Below, one piece after another: positions 27,733-34,906 of a DNA stretch of 64,000 nucleotides. Location: positions 1 through 64,000 of the forward strand of contig CAZSDP010000010.1 in assembly GCA_964605665.1 (NCBI GenBank), given 5' to 3'. Both the position numbers and the translations under genes were made by a program. The notes under the pieces were generated by a model, which saw only the letters and a program-made list of their open reading frames with translations, ran no database searches and was not told the DNA's origin. Every line of letters begins with the position of its first letter. Within the stretch, counting starts at the first letter, position 1. This DNA comes from CAZSDP01 sp964605665. GTDB lineage: Bacteria; Planctomycetota; UBA8108; UBA1146.

Positions 27733-28002
27733 CTAGACGAAGTCTTTGAACTTCTTCGAAGGCTTGAAACCGACCGTGGTCGAGGCCTTGATCTTGATGG
27801 TCTCGCCCGTTTGCGGATTACGTCCGGTGCGCGCCTTGCGCTTTTTCACTGTGAAAGTACCAAAGCCGATGATGGTGCAAGCTTTGTCTTTCTTAGTCCC
27901 CTTGCGAATGCCTTCGAGTACCGCATTCACACAACGCTCTGCACCCGCCTTCGACTCATCCAAAGTCTTCGCGACTGCTTCGACCAACTCCGCTTTGTTC
28001 AT
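27733..28002 (-). CDS. HU family DNA-binding protein
   Basis: The 89-residue protein is a full-length HU/IHF subunit: MNKAELVEAVAKTL helix pair, GFGTFTVKKRKARTGRNPQTG arm with the conserved RNPQTG tip, and FKPSKKFKD end. It bends and compacts DNA as a dimer. A Cys at residue 24 is unusual for HU. It is a single-gene unit with its own terminator, and a small hairpin lies in its leader. Confidence 0.95.
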   Translation of the reverse strand: MNKAELVEAVAKTLDESKAGAERCVNAVLEGIRKGTKKDKACTIIGFGTFTVKKRKARTGRNPQTGETIKIKASTTVGFKPSKKFKDFV

Positions 28003-28712
28003 GAGGGTCCCTTTCCCCTAGTGAGCGGTCTCCCGCTCTTCCCCAATCCTGATGCGCCTTCGGGACAAGATCCGATCGGAAGGACACAGTCCAACGATCA
28101 GCCCTCTTCCCGATCGTTCAATCACAAGTCACGGGACGGCGTTAGCCCGAAACTCGCAGGGCTTCCCTCGCAGTATAGGGCTATTCGCAACAGGAGGGGC
28201 AAGCAAAAAAGCCCGGAATTCTGGGGCTTTCCTGGCAATTCCCGCCCACCAACCCCCACCGCTGCGTTGGCAATTGCCTCCCACCGGGGTACCATCGGCG
28301 GGTGGACAGCTCACCGAAAGTAGCTGAGCGAGAAGTCATCAGAGAAGGAGTCACTACCCGAGAATTCACCAGCTAGAACGTGAATGGGATTCTCTGGTGT
28401 TCGTCACACACCTCGAATCAGGGAGTTTCACCGCGGAAGCGTGGCCTCGCACCTGGCACTTTGACGATCGATGTGGACGCTTTCCCTCGACTCAATTGGC
28501 CAAGAGATCTTCTTCGCTTTCGACTCCAGTGACCACGAAATGGGACTTGAGAGCCTATGCTTCCCCAGCTGAAGAGAGGAGTGCACCGCGTGTTCCGTCG
28601 ATGCATCGCCACACTCCTCTACCAAATCCAGCTCGACAATCCCCAGCTCTGTCCGCTCGTCGGTCGCGAGAGTCTGCCGAGCGTCGCTTTCCAGCATGCT
28701 GGTCAGGGAGCA
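28003..28712. other. Intergenic region between HU and the DUF3108 gene
   Basis: Divergent promoters must lie here. Visible structure: the leader hairpin at 28023-28038 and a 10-bp palindrome GGCAATTGCC at 28269-28278, near a second related GGCAATTCCC. No convincing gene is present; a plus-strand frame open from 28557 is the unsupported upstream part of the DUF3108 gene. Confidence 0.4.
28023..28038 (-). promoter_or_regulatory. Hairpin with GAGA tetraloop in the HU leader
   Basis: On the minus strand GAGCGG-GAGA-CCGCTC forms a perfect 6-bp stem with a GNRA-type loop, about 20 nt before the HU start codon and just upstream of its AAAGGGA ribosome site. It could stabilise or regulate the mRNA (inference). 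Confidence 0.4.
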
Positions 28713-29855
28713 GTGGGATCGGTCAGGAGGAGGCTCGCGATCACGGTCGTACTGCTGGCTTCTCTCACCATAGCCAGTCACGATCTCCTCCTCGCCTCAA
28801 CTTCGACTCCGCCACAAAGTGGCGGTGACTCACCGCCGCGATCAGACCAAGAATCAGCACCCGCCCCCGATTCTTCTCCCTCCGAGAAGAGCCCGAGACA
28901 ACCGGTGACCAAGCTCCATCAGCTCGATGATCTCCCATTTGGAGAGACCCTCGTCTACCGCGGTTTCGTCGAGAAAGCGGGCTTGCGAGTCCAAGCGGGT
29001 CGCGCCACCCTCAAAGCGCGCTTTAATAAAGCGGGGGATCCGGTCCTCGAGGCGCGCGCCTTCGCCGAAAAGTTTGGGTACAAACTCAACACCAGAATTC
29101 AAACCACCCTCCAGCAGTCCTCCTTCGCGCCCTCGCTGTACGAAGTTTCCGAGCGAGGAACAGAACGGCGCACGAAGAAACTCGTCTTCAAAGATGCCGG
29201 AGCGGACTTCGTCCGGCTCAAGCACTGCAGAGTGGAAGGCTGTGAGAATCCTGAGCACCTGGTGAAGCAGCCCAAAATGCATGGCCCGATTCCTTGGGGA
29301 ACCGAGTTGGCTCATTGTCCAGATAAGAAGTGCCGCCACCGTGCACACTACAGCTGGCAGACCCGACTGGAGCATCAATTCGAGGAGCAGTACGTGGACT
29401 TGCTCTCCGCGGTCTACATGGCACGCCTGGTCGACTTCGATACCAAAGCGGAACCCGTTGTGATCCCCATCGTGAATGACACCCGTCGGTGGAAAGTACG
29501 TGTCCACGCTCGTCGAGAGAAAAGCATCGAAGTCCACGCCGGGACATTTGACGCCGTGCAGTTGGTCCTCGAACCGATCGTTGCGGATGGAGGAGAGAAA
29601 AAAGAGAAGTTCAAAGGACTCTTCGGTCTCAATGGTGCGATCAAAGTTTGGGTCGAAAAATCAACTCGACGGCCGATCCTGATCGAAGGCACCTTGCCAT
29701 TCGCTTTCCTCGATTTGCATGCAGAAGTAGAACTGGAGAGAATCGAGATCGACCAAGAGGTCCAGGACTATGCGGCGAAGATCGCGGAAACGCGACGCGC
29801 TGCTGCCAAAACGGACGAGGCGACTGAGACTCCCGCCTCCACCCCTCGAAAGTAG
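28713..29855 (+). CDS. DUF3108 family exported protein with two CX4CX4H motifs
   Basis: With the GTG at 28713 the protein is 380 residues: a signal peptide (RRRLAITVVLLASLTIASHDLLLA), a Pro/Ser-rich linker, and a DUF3108 domain beginning GETLVYRGFVEKAGLRVQAG. Inside the domain, at about residues 171-213, an insert carries two cysteine-histidine motifs of identical spacing, HCRVEGCENPEH and HCPDKKCRHRAH. DUF3108 proteins are periplasmic lipocalin-like proteins of unknown role. An ATG at 28557 is also in frame but would bury the signal peptide. It ends 4 bp before selA, so the two are probably cotranscribed. Confidence 0.72.
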   Translation: MGSVRRRLAITVVLLASLTIASHDLLLASTSTPPQSGGDSPPRSDQESAPAPDSSPSEKSPRQPVTKLHQLDDLPFGETLVYRGFVEKAGLRVQAGRATLKARFNKAGDPVLEARAFAEKFGYKLNTRIQTTLQQSSFAPSLYEVSERGTERRTKKLVFKDAGADFVRLKHCRVEGCENPEHLVKQPKMHGPIPWGTELAHCPDKKCRHRAHYSWQTRLEHQFEEQYVDLLSAVYMARLVDFDTKAEPVVIPIVNDTRRWKVRVHARREKSIEVHAGTFDAVQLVLEPIVADGGEKKEKFKGLFGLNGAIKVWVEKSTRRPILIEGTLPFAFLDLHAEVELERIEIDQEVQDYAAKIAETRRAAAKTDEATETPASTPRK

Positions 29856-29859
29856 CGAA

Positions 29860-31275
29860 ATGGGTTCATCGACTGACCGCGCAGCAAATGAGATACTGCG
29901 TCACCTCCCCCAGGTGGACCGGCTGTTGGCCGACGACTCCTTCACCCCCTTGATCGAGGAGTTCTCTCGAGCAGAAGTGTTGGGGCAAGTGCGAGAGCTC
30001 CTCGAAGATCTGCGAAAGCGAGCGGTCTCTGGCCAAGCGAAACGAGAAGAGGTCGAAGTCGCGGCAATTGCCAAGAGCGTGAGACTGCTCTGTATCGAAC
30101 GCGCAATCCCCTACTACCGACCGGTGATCAATGCCACCGGAGTCGTGCTCCATACCGGCCTCGGTCGCGCCCCGCTTCCTCCTGCCGTTTCACAGAAGCT
30201 CGGAGAGCGAGCAGCGCACCCGCTCCGAGTCGAGATCGACCCTGAAACCGGACAAAGGGGAGGTCGGGACGAGGGGTGTGCCGCACTCCTCAGAGAATTG
30301 ACCGGCGCAGAAGCGGCAACGGTCGTGAACAACAACGCCGGGGCGACCCTTCTTCTTCTCTCCGCGTTGGCTTCTGGAAAGAAGGTTCTCCTTTCGCGAG
30401 GAGAAATGGTCGAAATCGGCGGGTCGTTTCGAGTTCCCGACATCATGGAACTCGGAGGCGCCGTCTTGTGTGACGTGGGTACGACGAACCGCACTCACCG
30501 TCGCGATTACGAGAGCGCAATCGACGATGAAGTCGCGATGATTCTCAAAGTCCACACCTCGAACTATCGGGTCGTCGGCTTCACTGAAGAGGTCGAGATT
30601 CCTGATTTGGTTGCGGTCGGTCAACAGGCAAATCGCCTCGTCGTGCACGACATGGGATCGGGGTGCATGGTCGACTTAGCAGCCAGAGGAAAGCCTGGTG
30701 AATCACTCGTGGCAGAGTCGATCGCCGCCGGTTGCGATCTGGTTTGTTTCTCTGGTGACAAACTCTTGGGAGGACCTCAGTCGGGAATCATCGTCGGGAA
30801 GAAAGACGCGGTCGAAAGGTGTCGTAAACATCCTCTCTACCGAGCGATGCGCCCATGCCGCCTGACCTATGTCGCGCTGGAAGAGACGCTGAAGATCTAT
30901 CGCGCTGGTCCCGATGCTGCCATCGAGCAGATCCCATCGCTCCGCCGTGTCCTTGCCACCGCTGAAAGCCTGGAACCACGGGCAAAACGCCTCGCGACCG
31001 CATTGAGCAAGATCAAGGGGGTCGAGGCAGTCGTGGAGGCTCACAATTCATTGGCAGGGAGCGGATCTCTGCCAGCGCGAGACATCGAGTCTCGAGCGGT
31101 CCGCTTGACCTCGAATCAGCACACTCCTACAGAGCTCGGAACTGCGCTACGTCAGGGAAATCCTCCCATCTTCCCGATCGTCCGCGACGAAACGGTCCGC
31201 CTCGACGTTCGCACCTTCGAAGACGAAGATGTCGAAACGATCGTGAGCCGAGTGCAGGAGATCTTTGCTCAGTAG
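29860..31275 (+). CDS. selA: L-seryl-tRNA(Sec) selenium transferase
   Basis: The 471-residue PLP enzyme turns seryl-tRNA(Sec) into selenocysteinyl-tRNA(Sec) using selenophosphate. Family segments include VINATGVVLHTGLGRAPLP, NNNAGATLLLLSALA, HDMGSGCMVDL and the PLP-lysine region CFSGDKLLGGPQSGIIVG. I chose ATG 29860, which gives the normal N-terminal domain and lies just after the DUF3108 stop; the frame open from 29770 lies inside that gene. selD follows 83 bp later, so the selenium genes form a unit. Confidence 0.95.
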   Translation: MGSSTDRAANEILRHLPQVDRLLADDSFTPLIEEFSRAEVLGQVRELLEDLRKRAVSGQAKREEVEVAAIAKSVRLLCIERAIPYYRPVINATGVVLHTGLGRAPLPPAVSQKLGERAAHPLRVEIDPETGQRGGRDEGCAALLRELTGAEAATVVNNNAGATLLLLSALASGKKVLLSRGEMVEIGGSFRVPDIMELGGAVLCDVGTTNRTHRRDYESAIDDEVAMILKVHTSNYRVVGFTEEVEIPDLVAVGQQANRLVVHDMGSGCMVDLAARGKPGESLVAESIAAGCDLVCFSGDKLLGGPQSGIIVGKKDAVERCRKHPLYRAMRPCRLTYVALEETLKIYRAGPDAAIEQIPSLRRVLATAESLEPRAKRLATALSKIKGVEAVVEAHNSLAGSGSLPARDIESRAVRLTSNQHTPTELGTALRQGNPPIFPIVRDETVRLDVRTFEDEDVETIVSRVQEIFAQ

Positions 31276-31358
31276 AGTGAGATTCTTTAGAGTGGGGATT
31301 TCACAGATCGATTGCTGGGAACTGTCGGCTTCATCACCACCATCTCAATGGAGCGATT

Positions 31359-32417
31359 GTGTTTCAAAAGAAACTCCGCCTGACCAAGTACGCATCCTGC
31401 GCTGGCTGAGCGGCCAAACTCTCTCCAGAGGACCTGGTCGAGGTTCTCGGTCGATTTCCGTTTCCGACTCGCGCTGAGGTTCTCCATGGTCCGGAGACCC
31501 TCGACGATGCGGGCGTGATCCAACTCGCGAATGGTCAAGCTCTGGTGCAAACCCTCGACTTTTTCCCGCCGATTGTGGATGACCCCCTCGATTTTGGTCG
31601 AATCGCCGCGGCAAACGCGTTGAGCGATGTCTACGCCATGGGGGCTGATCCATTCTGCGCCCTGAATCTCGTCGGATTTCCGCGGACAAAACTCCCGATG
31701 GAAGTCCTCGGCGAAATCCTCAAAGGGGGAGCAGAAAAACTCGAAGAGGCCAATGCGGCACTTCTCGGAGGTCACTCTGTCGAAGACTCCGAAATCAAGT
31801 ACGGCTTGGCAGTCACCGGTCTGATCGATCCAGACAAGATCATCAAGAATGGCGGTGCTCAACCTGGTGATCGACTCGTCCTCACCAAACCCCTTGGAAT
31901 GGGAGCGCTGTCGACCGGCATTCAACGGCAAAAGGCGAGCGAAGACGAAGTCGCGGCTGCTGTGAAAACGATGGCGACCCTCAATGCCGGCGGAGCGGCT
32001 GCGATGCGCAGTGTCGATACCGATGCGGCAACCGATGTGACCGGGTTCGGTCTGATGGGCCATGCCACGGAGATGGCGGAAGCCTCTGCAGCCACCTTGG
32101 TGATCGATGCGAAGAAGTTACCGCTCACTCCCGGAGCGGGTCGCTTGGCCCAGCGTGGAATTCTCTCAGGGGGAGCCCATCGAAATCGTAATTTCCTCGG
32201 TGAGAAGATCGTGGTCGATGCAGCGGTTCCTCCCGAGATCGCCGCGATCGCCTACGACTCGGAGACCTCCGGGGGTCTTTTGATCGCCGTACCCCAAGCA
32301 CAAGTCGATGAACTGATCACCGCACTCCGGGAGAAAGACACCCCCTGCGCAGAAATTATCGGTGAAGTGATCGCTCTCGAGAAAGGCACCACCGTCAAAC
32401 TCGCTTGGGGAATCTAG
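31359..32417 (+). CDS. selD: Selenophosphate synthase, itself a selenoprotein (in-frame TGA at codon 17)
   Basis: Read with TGA 31407-31409 as selenocysteine, the gene gives a 352-residue SelD. The N-terminus is LTKYASCAGUAAKLSP, with Sec at residue 17 and Lys at residue 20, exactly where E. coli SelD has catalytic Cys17 and Lys20. After it come TLDFFPPIVDDP, IAAANALSDVYAMGADP, GGHSVEDSEIKYGLAVTG and DVTGFGLMGHATEM, all family landmarks. The start is GTG 31359, with GGAG 5 nt upstream. Ordinary gene calling would start at GTG 31515 and lose the active site. SelD makes selenophosphate from selenide and ATP, feeding SelA encoded just upstream. Confidence 0.93.
31407..31439 (+). promoter_or_regulatory. 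Candidate bacterial SECIS element after the selD UGA
   Basis: Directly after the TGA, GGCCA (31412-31416) can pair with TGGTC (31435-31439), and an inner stem around 31420-31431 leaves a small loop some 15-18 nt from the TGA. That distance suits bacterial SECIS hairpins, which recruit SelB. The fold was drawn by hand. Confidence 0.5.
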
Positions 32418-32476
32418 ACTTCAGAAACTATTGGACGCCGAGCACCAGCAGTCGACTCGAGGCTGTCGGCTCCAGG

Positions 32477-32674
32477 TCACCCCCCCCAATGGCGTAGGAT
32501 GACTCGCCCAACCACCCAAATCGCCACCAAGATACTGATCGCGGCGATCCAGCTGACTTGGGTCAAAGCGGAGTCCTGACTCACCTCGTCTCCCCAATCT
32601 TCACCGTCATCGAGACCACTGAGCGGGATCTCCCGCCTCTCGATTTCAGAGTCTGGTTTACGATCTTCGGACAA
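32477..32674 (-). CDS. Small single-pass membrane protein
   Basis: The 65-residue product has an acidic, charged N-terminal half and a C-terminal hydrophobic segment (VSWIAAISILVAIWVVGRVIL), like a tail-anchored protein. TTG 32674 is preceded by GAGG 6 nt upstream. It lies 36 bp after the second WaaP-like gene on the same strand, so it is probably the last gene of that operon. The function is unknown. Confidence 0.55.
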   Translation of the reverse strand: MSEDRKPDSEIERREIPLSGLDDGEDWGDEVSQDSALTQVSWIAAISILVAIWVVGRVILRHWGG

Positions 32675-32710
32675 GAGAGACCTCGCAACATTCCAAGTCG
32701 TGAGTCAGCG

Positions 32711-33532
32711 TTAGCTGAGCGATTGTAAGACCTGCCGCATCACTTCTAACTTCGAAGGGCGGTTCTTTCGCTTCTGATCGCGCCAACGCTTCAAGCTGGC
32801 TGAGATACCTCGTCCCTTCGTCGCCTGTAAAGCTGCGTCTCGCAACAAGTCCCGCTCGGGATAGGCGCCGACGTAGTGATCAAAGCATGCTTGCCCTCGA
32901 TCGGGAACTCTACGAAAAAAAGATCGAAGCGTGCCCGCGAGCTCATGAGAAAGAGCGATTGCCGTGGGAAATCCCGCTCGATACGCATTCTCGAAATCGA
33001 TGGTCATCAGCCTCTCATCGCTGACCAAAACATGCACGATGGATGCGTGTTCCTGCAAGAGTAGGTTCTCTTGCGAATCGAGTGCCCTTCGGTGACGAAG
33101 AGCCTGGTCAACTGCGAGACGCTCAACTGTCGCTTCCAACTCCATTGAGTCGAGCTCTGGGGATCGAAGATACTCATCCAGGGTCTGCCCAGGGCAGTAC
33201 TCCATCCAAGTGGAGAATTCTGGAATCCCCTCCGGAATCGGGCGATCGATCAGTGCGGGAACATCGAATCGATGGGCAATCCAAGTGCGGAGGGAATCTA
33301 ACTCGGTCGCCTGCCGTCGCCGAGGGCTCGTCCCTCGTTTTCCTTCGAAGAGTTGATGTCCCAAAGAATGAACCAGCTCTCGCCAGGCTTGGGATTTGGC
33401 TCGTCTCGGTCGATAGACCTTTAACAATTCACCGCGAGCACGGTCGAGATAGAGCGCGTTTCCAAGACCGTGTCCTCCACCCTCTTGCAAGACCTCAAGT
33501 CCGGCAGAAGGAGAAGGCACGGCGATGTTCAC
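32711..33532 (-). CDS. WaaP-like kinase homologue with degenerate catalytic loop (B)
   Basis: The 273-residue protein keeps kinase-fold landmarks: LLKVYRPRRAK (beta-3 Lys), WMEYCPGQTLDEYL (hinge), and a loop QEHASIVHVLVSDERLMTIDFEN. The loop matches the spacing of the WaaP/RfaP heptose-kinase motif HRDxxxxH, but the His and catalytic Asp are replaced by Gln and His. The metal-binding Asp of IDFE remains. Its GTG overlaps the stop of the upstream paralogue as GTGA, with GAGG upstream. The role may be LPS core phosphorylation or a non-catalytic one (inference). Confidence 0.65.
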   Translation of the reverse strand: MNIAVPSPSAGLEVLQEGGGHGLGNALYLDRARGELLKVYRPRRAKSQAWRELVHSLGHQLFEGKRGTSPRRRQATELDSLRTWIAHRFDVPALIDRPIPEGIPEFSTWMEYCPGQTLDEYLRSPELDSMELEATVERLAVDQALRHRRALDSQENLLLQEHASIVHVLVSDERLMTIDFENAYRAGFPTAIALSHELAGTLRSFFRRVPDRGQACFDHYVGAYPERDLLRDAALQATKGRGISASLKRWRDQKRKNRPSKLEVMRQVLQSLS

Positions 33533-34371
33533 GCCTTCGCCTCGAGGCGATCACGAAGCCATTGGGCAACATGATATTTGGAGTTGGTCTTCTTCCTTCG
33601 GGCGCCCAAATTACGGTCAAAAGCGCGACCGAGGCGGTGGAGCGGGTTGGGATGATGGTGGAAGAGCTCATAGGCACGATAGAGACGATCTCGGTCTGGG
33701 TAATTTTCGATCGTCGAGTTGAGAAGCTTGTCTTTGAGCTCCGGCGGCGTCGACTTCAGGATGTTCCAAAGATACTGAATGATCTCATGGGACACATGGT
33801 CAGCAACTCTCCCGCGAGAGCGATACACCATTTCAAAATCGAACCAGAGGAATCCTCCATCCTCGAGGATCATCACGTGCTTTCCGTCACCGTTTTCATG
33901 CACCAGACGCGGCTCTCGCTCTCGAATCGCAATCTCATGGCGGCGTCCCCATTCGCCGACGAAGCGCTCGTACGTTTCCATGCGCTCCTCTTCAGCGATG
34001 CTCTGGTCGGAGAGATATCCGTTGAGCTTCGGCTTCGAAACATACTCGAGCAGCATGTAGCCGCCATCGGGACAGTGAGGAGCGACGACTTGCACATCGT
34101 CGTAACGATCAAAGACCCGGAACCCGTGCTTCGCCCAGATGTCGAGGCACTCTCTCTCGATGCGCAACCGAGTCTTTGGCATGTAAGAGGTCTGCCCGCC
34201 GAAGACGACGTTTTCAAAACTCTTCAGCGCCATCTCCACTGTATTACGACTGCCGTAGTAGACCTTGAGTACCGCCTCGCCACTTCGAAAGGGAACCTTG
34301 TAAAGAAAGTTACCGTTCTTCAGCAGCAGATAGGGACTCAAATCGTCGAACTTGAGGACCTCACGCGTCAC
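33529..34371 (-). CDS. WaaP-like kinase homologue with altered catalytic loop (A)
   Basis: The 280-residue protein has VLKVYYG (candidate ATP-binding Lys), RIERECL (helix C Glu), YMLLEYV (hinge) and the loop VHENGDGKHVMILEDGGFLWFDFE. Spacing fits WaaP/RfaP-type HRDxxxxH, with Asn where the catalytic Asp should be. The C-terminal halves of this protein and its neighbour share SHE and a hydrophobic helix. GTG 34371 follows AAGGA. It is the first gene of a three-gene operon located between the tRNA-Sec gene and selD. The substrate is unknown. Confidence 0.65.
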   Translation of the reverse strand: MTREVLKFDDLSPYLLLKNGNFLYKVPFRSGEAVLKVYYGSRNTVEMALKSFENVVFGGQTSYMPKTRLRIERECLDIWAKHGFRVFDRYDDVQVVAPHCPDGGYMLLEYVSKPKLNGYLSDQSIAEEERMETYERFVGEWGRRHEIAIREREPRLVHENGDGKHVMILEDGGFLWFDFEMVYRSRGRVADHVSHEIIQYLWNILKSTPPELKDKLLNSTIENYPDRDRLYRAYELFHHHPNPLHRLGRAFDRNLGARRKKTNSKYHVAQWLRDRLEAKA

Positions 34372-34670
34372 AGGAACATCCTTGTCGAAAGAGCTGACAC
34401 ACGCTTCCGCCGTCAGCTCGCTGGGTCTATCTCTGTGGGTACAACTGAATCGATCCCCTGAGATGATTCGGTCCCAGAGAGTGAGCGCTTCACTTCAAGC
34501 CACCCTCTGAGAAGTGTGAATAGTCTAGAGATCTCAGTAGCTGTGGCAACGGAGACCAGCAAGTGCGGCCAAATCGGGGATAGAGGTGGGGTTCAGCGAT
34601 CCCTCCACAACAGCGGTCCCTCCACAACCCAGAATATGCATTCAACGGGGAAGAATCGCGATCAAGGAAA
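34372..34670. other. Intergenic region between kinase operon and tRNA-Sec
   Basis: No gene is seen. A 12-bp direct repeat, TCCCTCCACAAC, occurs at 34600-34611 and 34617-34628. The 3' flank of tRNA-Sec and the kinase operon promoter must lie here. Confidence 0.4.
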
Positions 34671-34768
34671 TGGCGGGAGTGCATCGGAATCGAACCGACC
34701 TACGACGTTGTTCGCGCCGTACCTTGGGTTTGAAGCCCAGGAGGTCCACCAGGAACCCATTCACTCCC
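34671..34768 (-). tRNA. selC: tRNA-Sec (anticodon UCA)
   Basis: On the minus strand a 98-nt tRNA with encoded CCA can be folded. It has an acceptor starting GGGAGUG and ending CACUCCC-G-CCA, an extended D-stem of six pairs (GGGUUC/GGACCU) with a short loop, an anticodon loop CUUCAAA with anticodon UCA, a long variable arm (UACGGCG/CGUCGUA, 7 bp), and a T-arm with UUCGAUU. The six-pair D-stem, long variable arm and UCA anticodon identify tRNA-Sec. One C-A mismatch sits in the anticodon stem. It decodes UGA for selenoproteins such as the SelD encoded 2.3 kb away. Confidence 0.95.
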
Positions 34769-34777
34769 GCGGGATCG

Positions 34778-34814
34778 CTCCCACAAACAGGACGGGTCGC
34801 CCTGTTTGTAGGAG
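34778..34814. repeat. Inverted repeat upstream of tRNA-Sec
   Basis: Arms CTCCCACAAACAGG and CCTGTTTGTAGGAG pair over 14 positions with one mismatch around a 9-nt loop. It lies 9 bp from the 5' end of tRNA-Sec and downstream of the helicase gene. Neither side shows a T-tract, so it may be a helicase-gene terminator, a processing signal or a regulatory hairpin. Confidence 0.6.
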
Positions 34815-34906
34815 GATCATCGCGGAGTCCGATCGCCGCTTCAAGAGCCCTCGGCAGGTTCCGCTAGATTGTTATCGAGCCCCTAAGAGCAGTGTCTCCA
34901 CTCCCC

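Noticed and set aside
31265..31515. selD frameshift or pseudogene
   Set aside because: The N-terminus is in one frame with the rest; only a TGA at the known Sec position interrupts it, and Sec genes are present.
33043..34461. Plus-strand open frame of 472 codons opposite the WaaP-like genes
   Set aside because: It runs antisense to two overlapping genes that have ribosome sites and kinase motifs; its translation shows no domain pattern.
34671..34768. tRNA-Ser or other long-variable-arm tRNA
   Set aside because: The anticodon UCA in CUUCAAA could be serine, but the six-pair D-stem and short D-loop are specific to tRNA-Sec.
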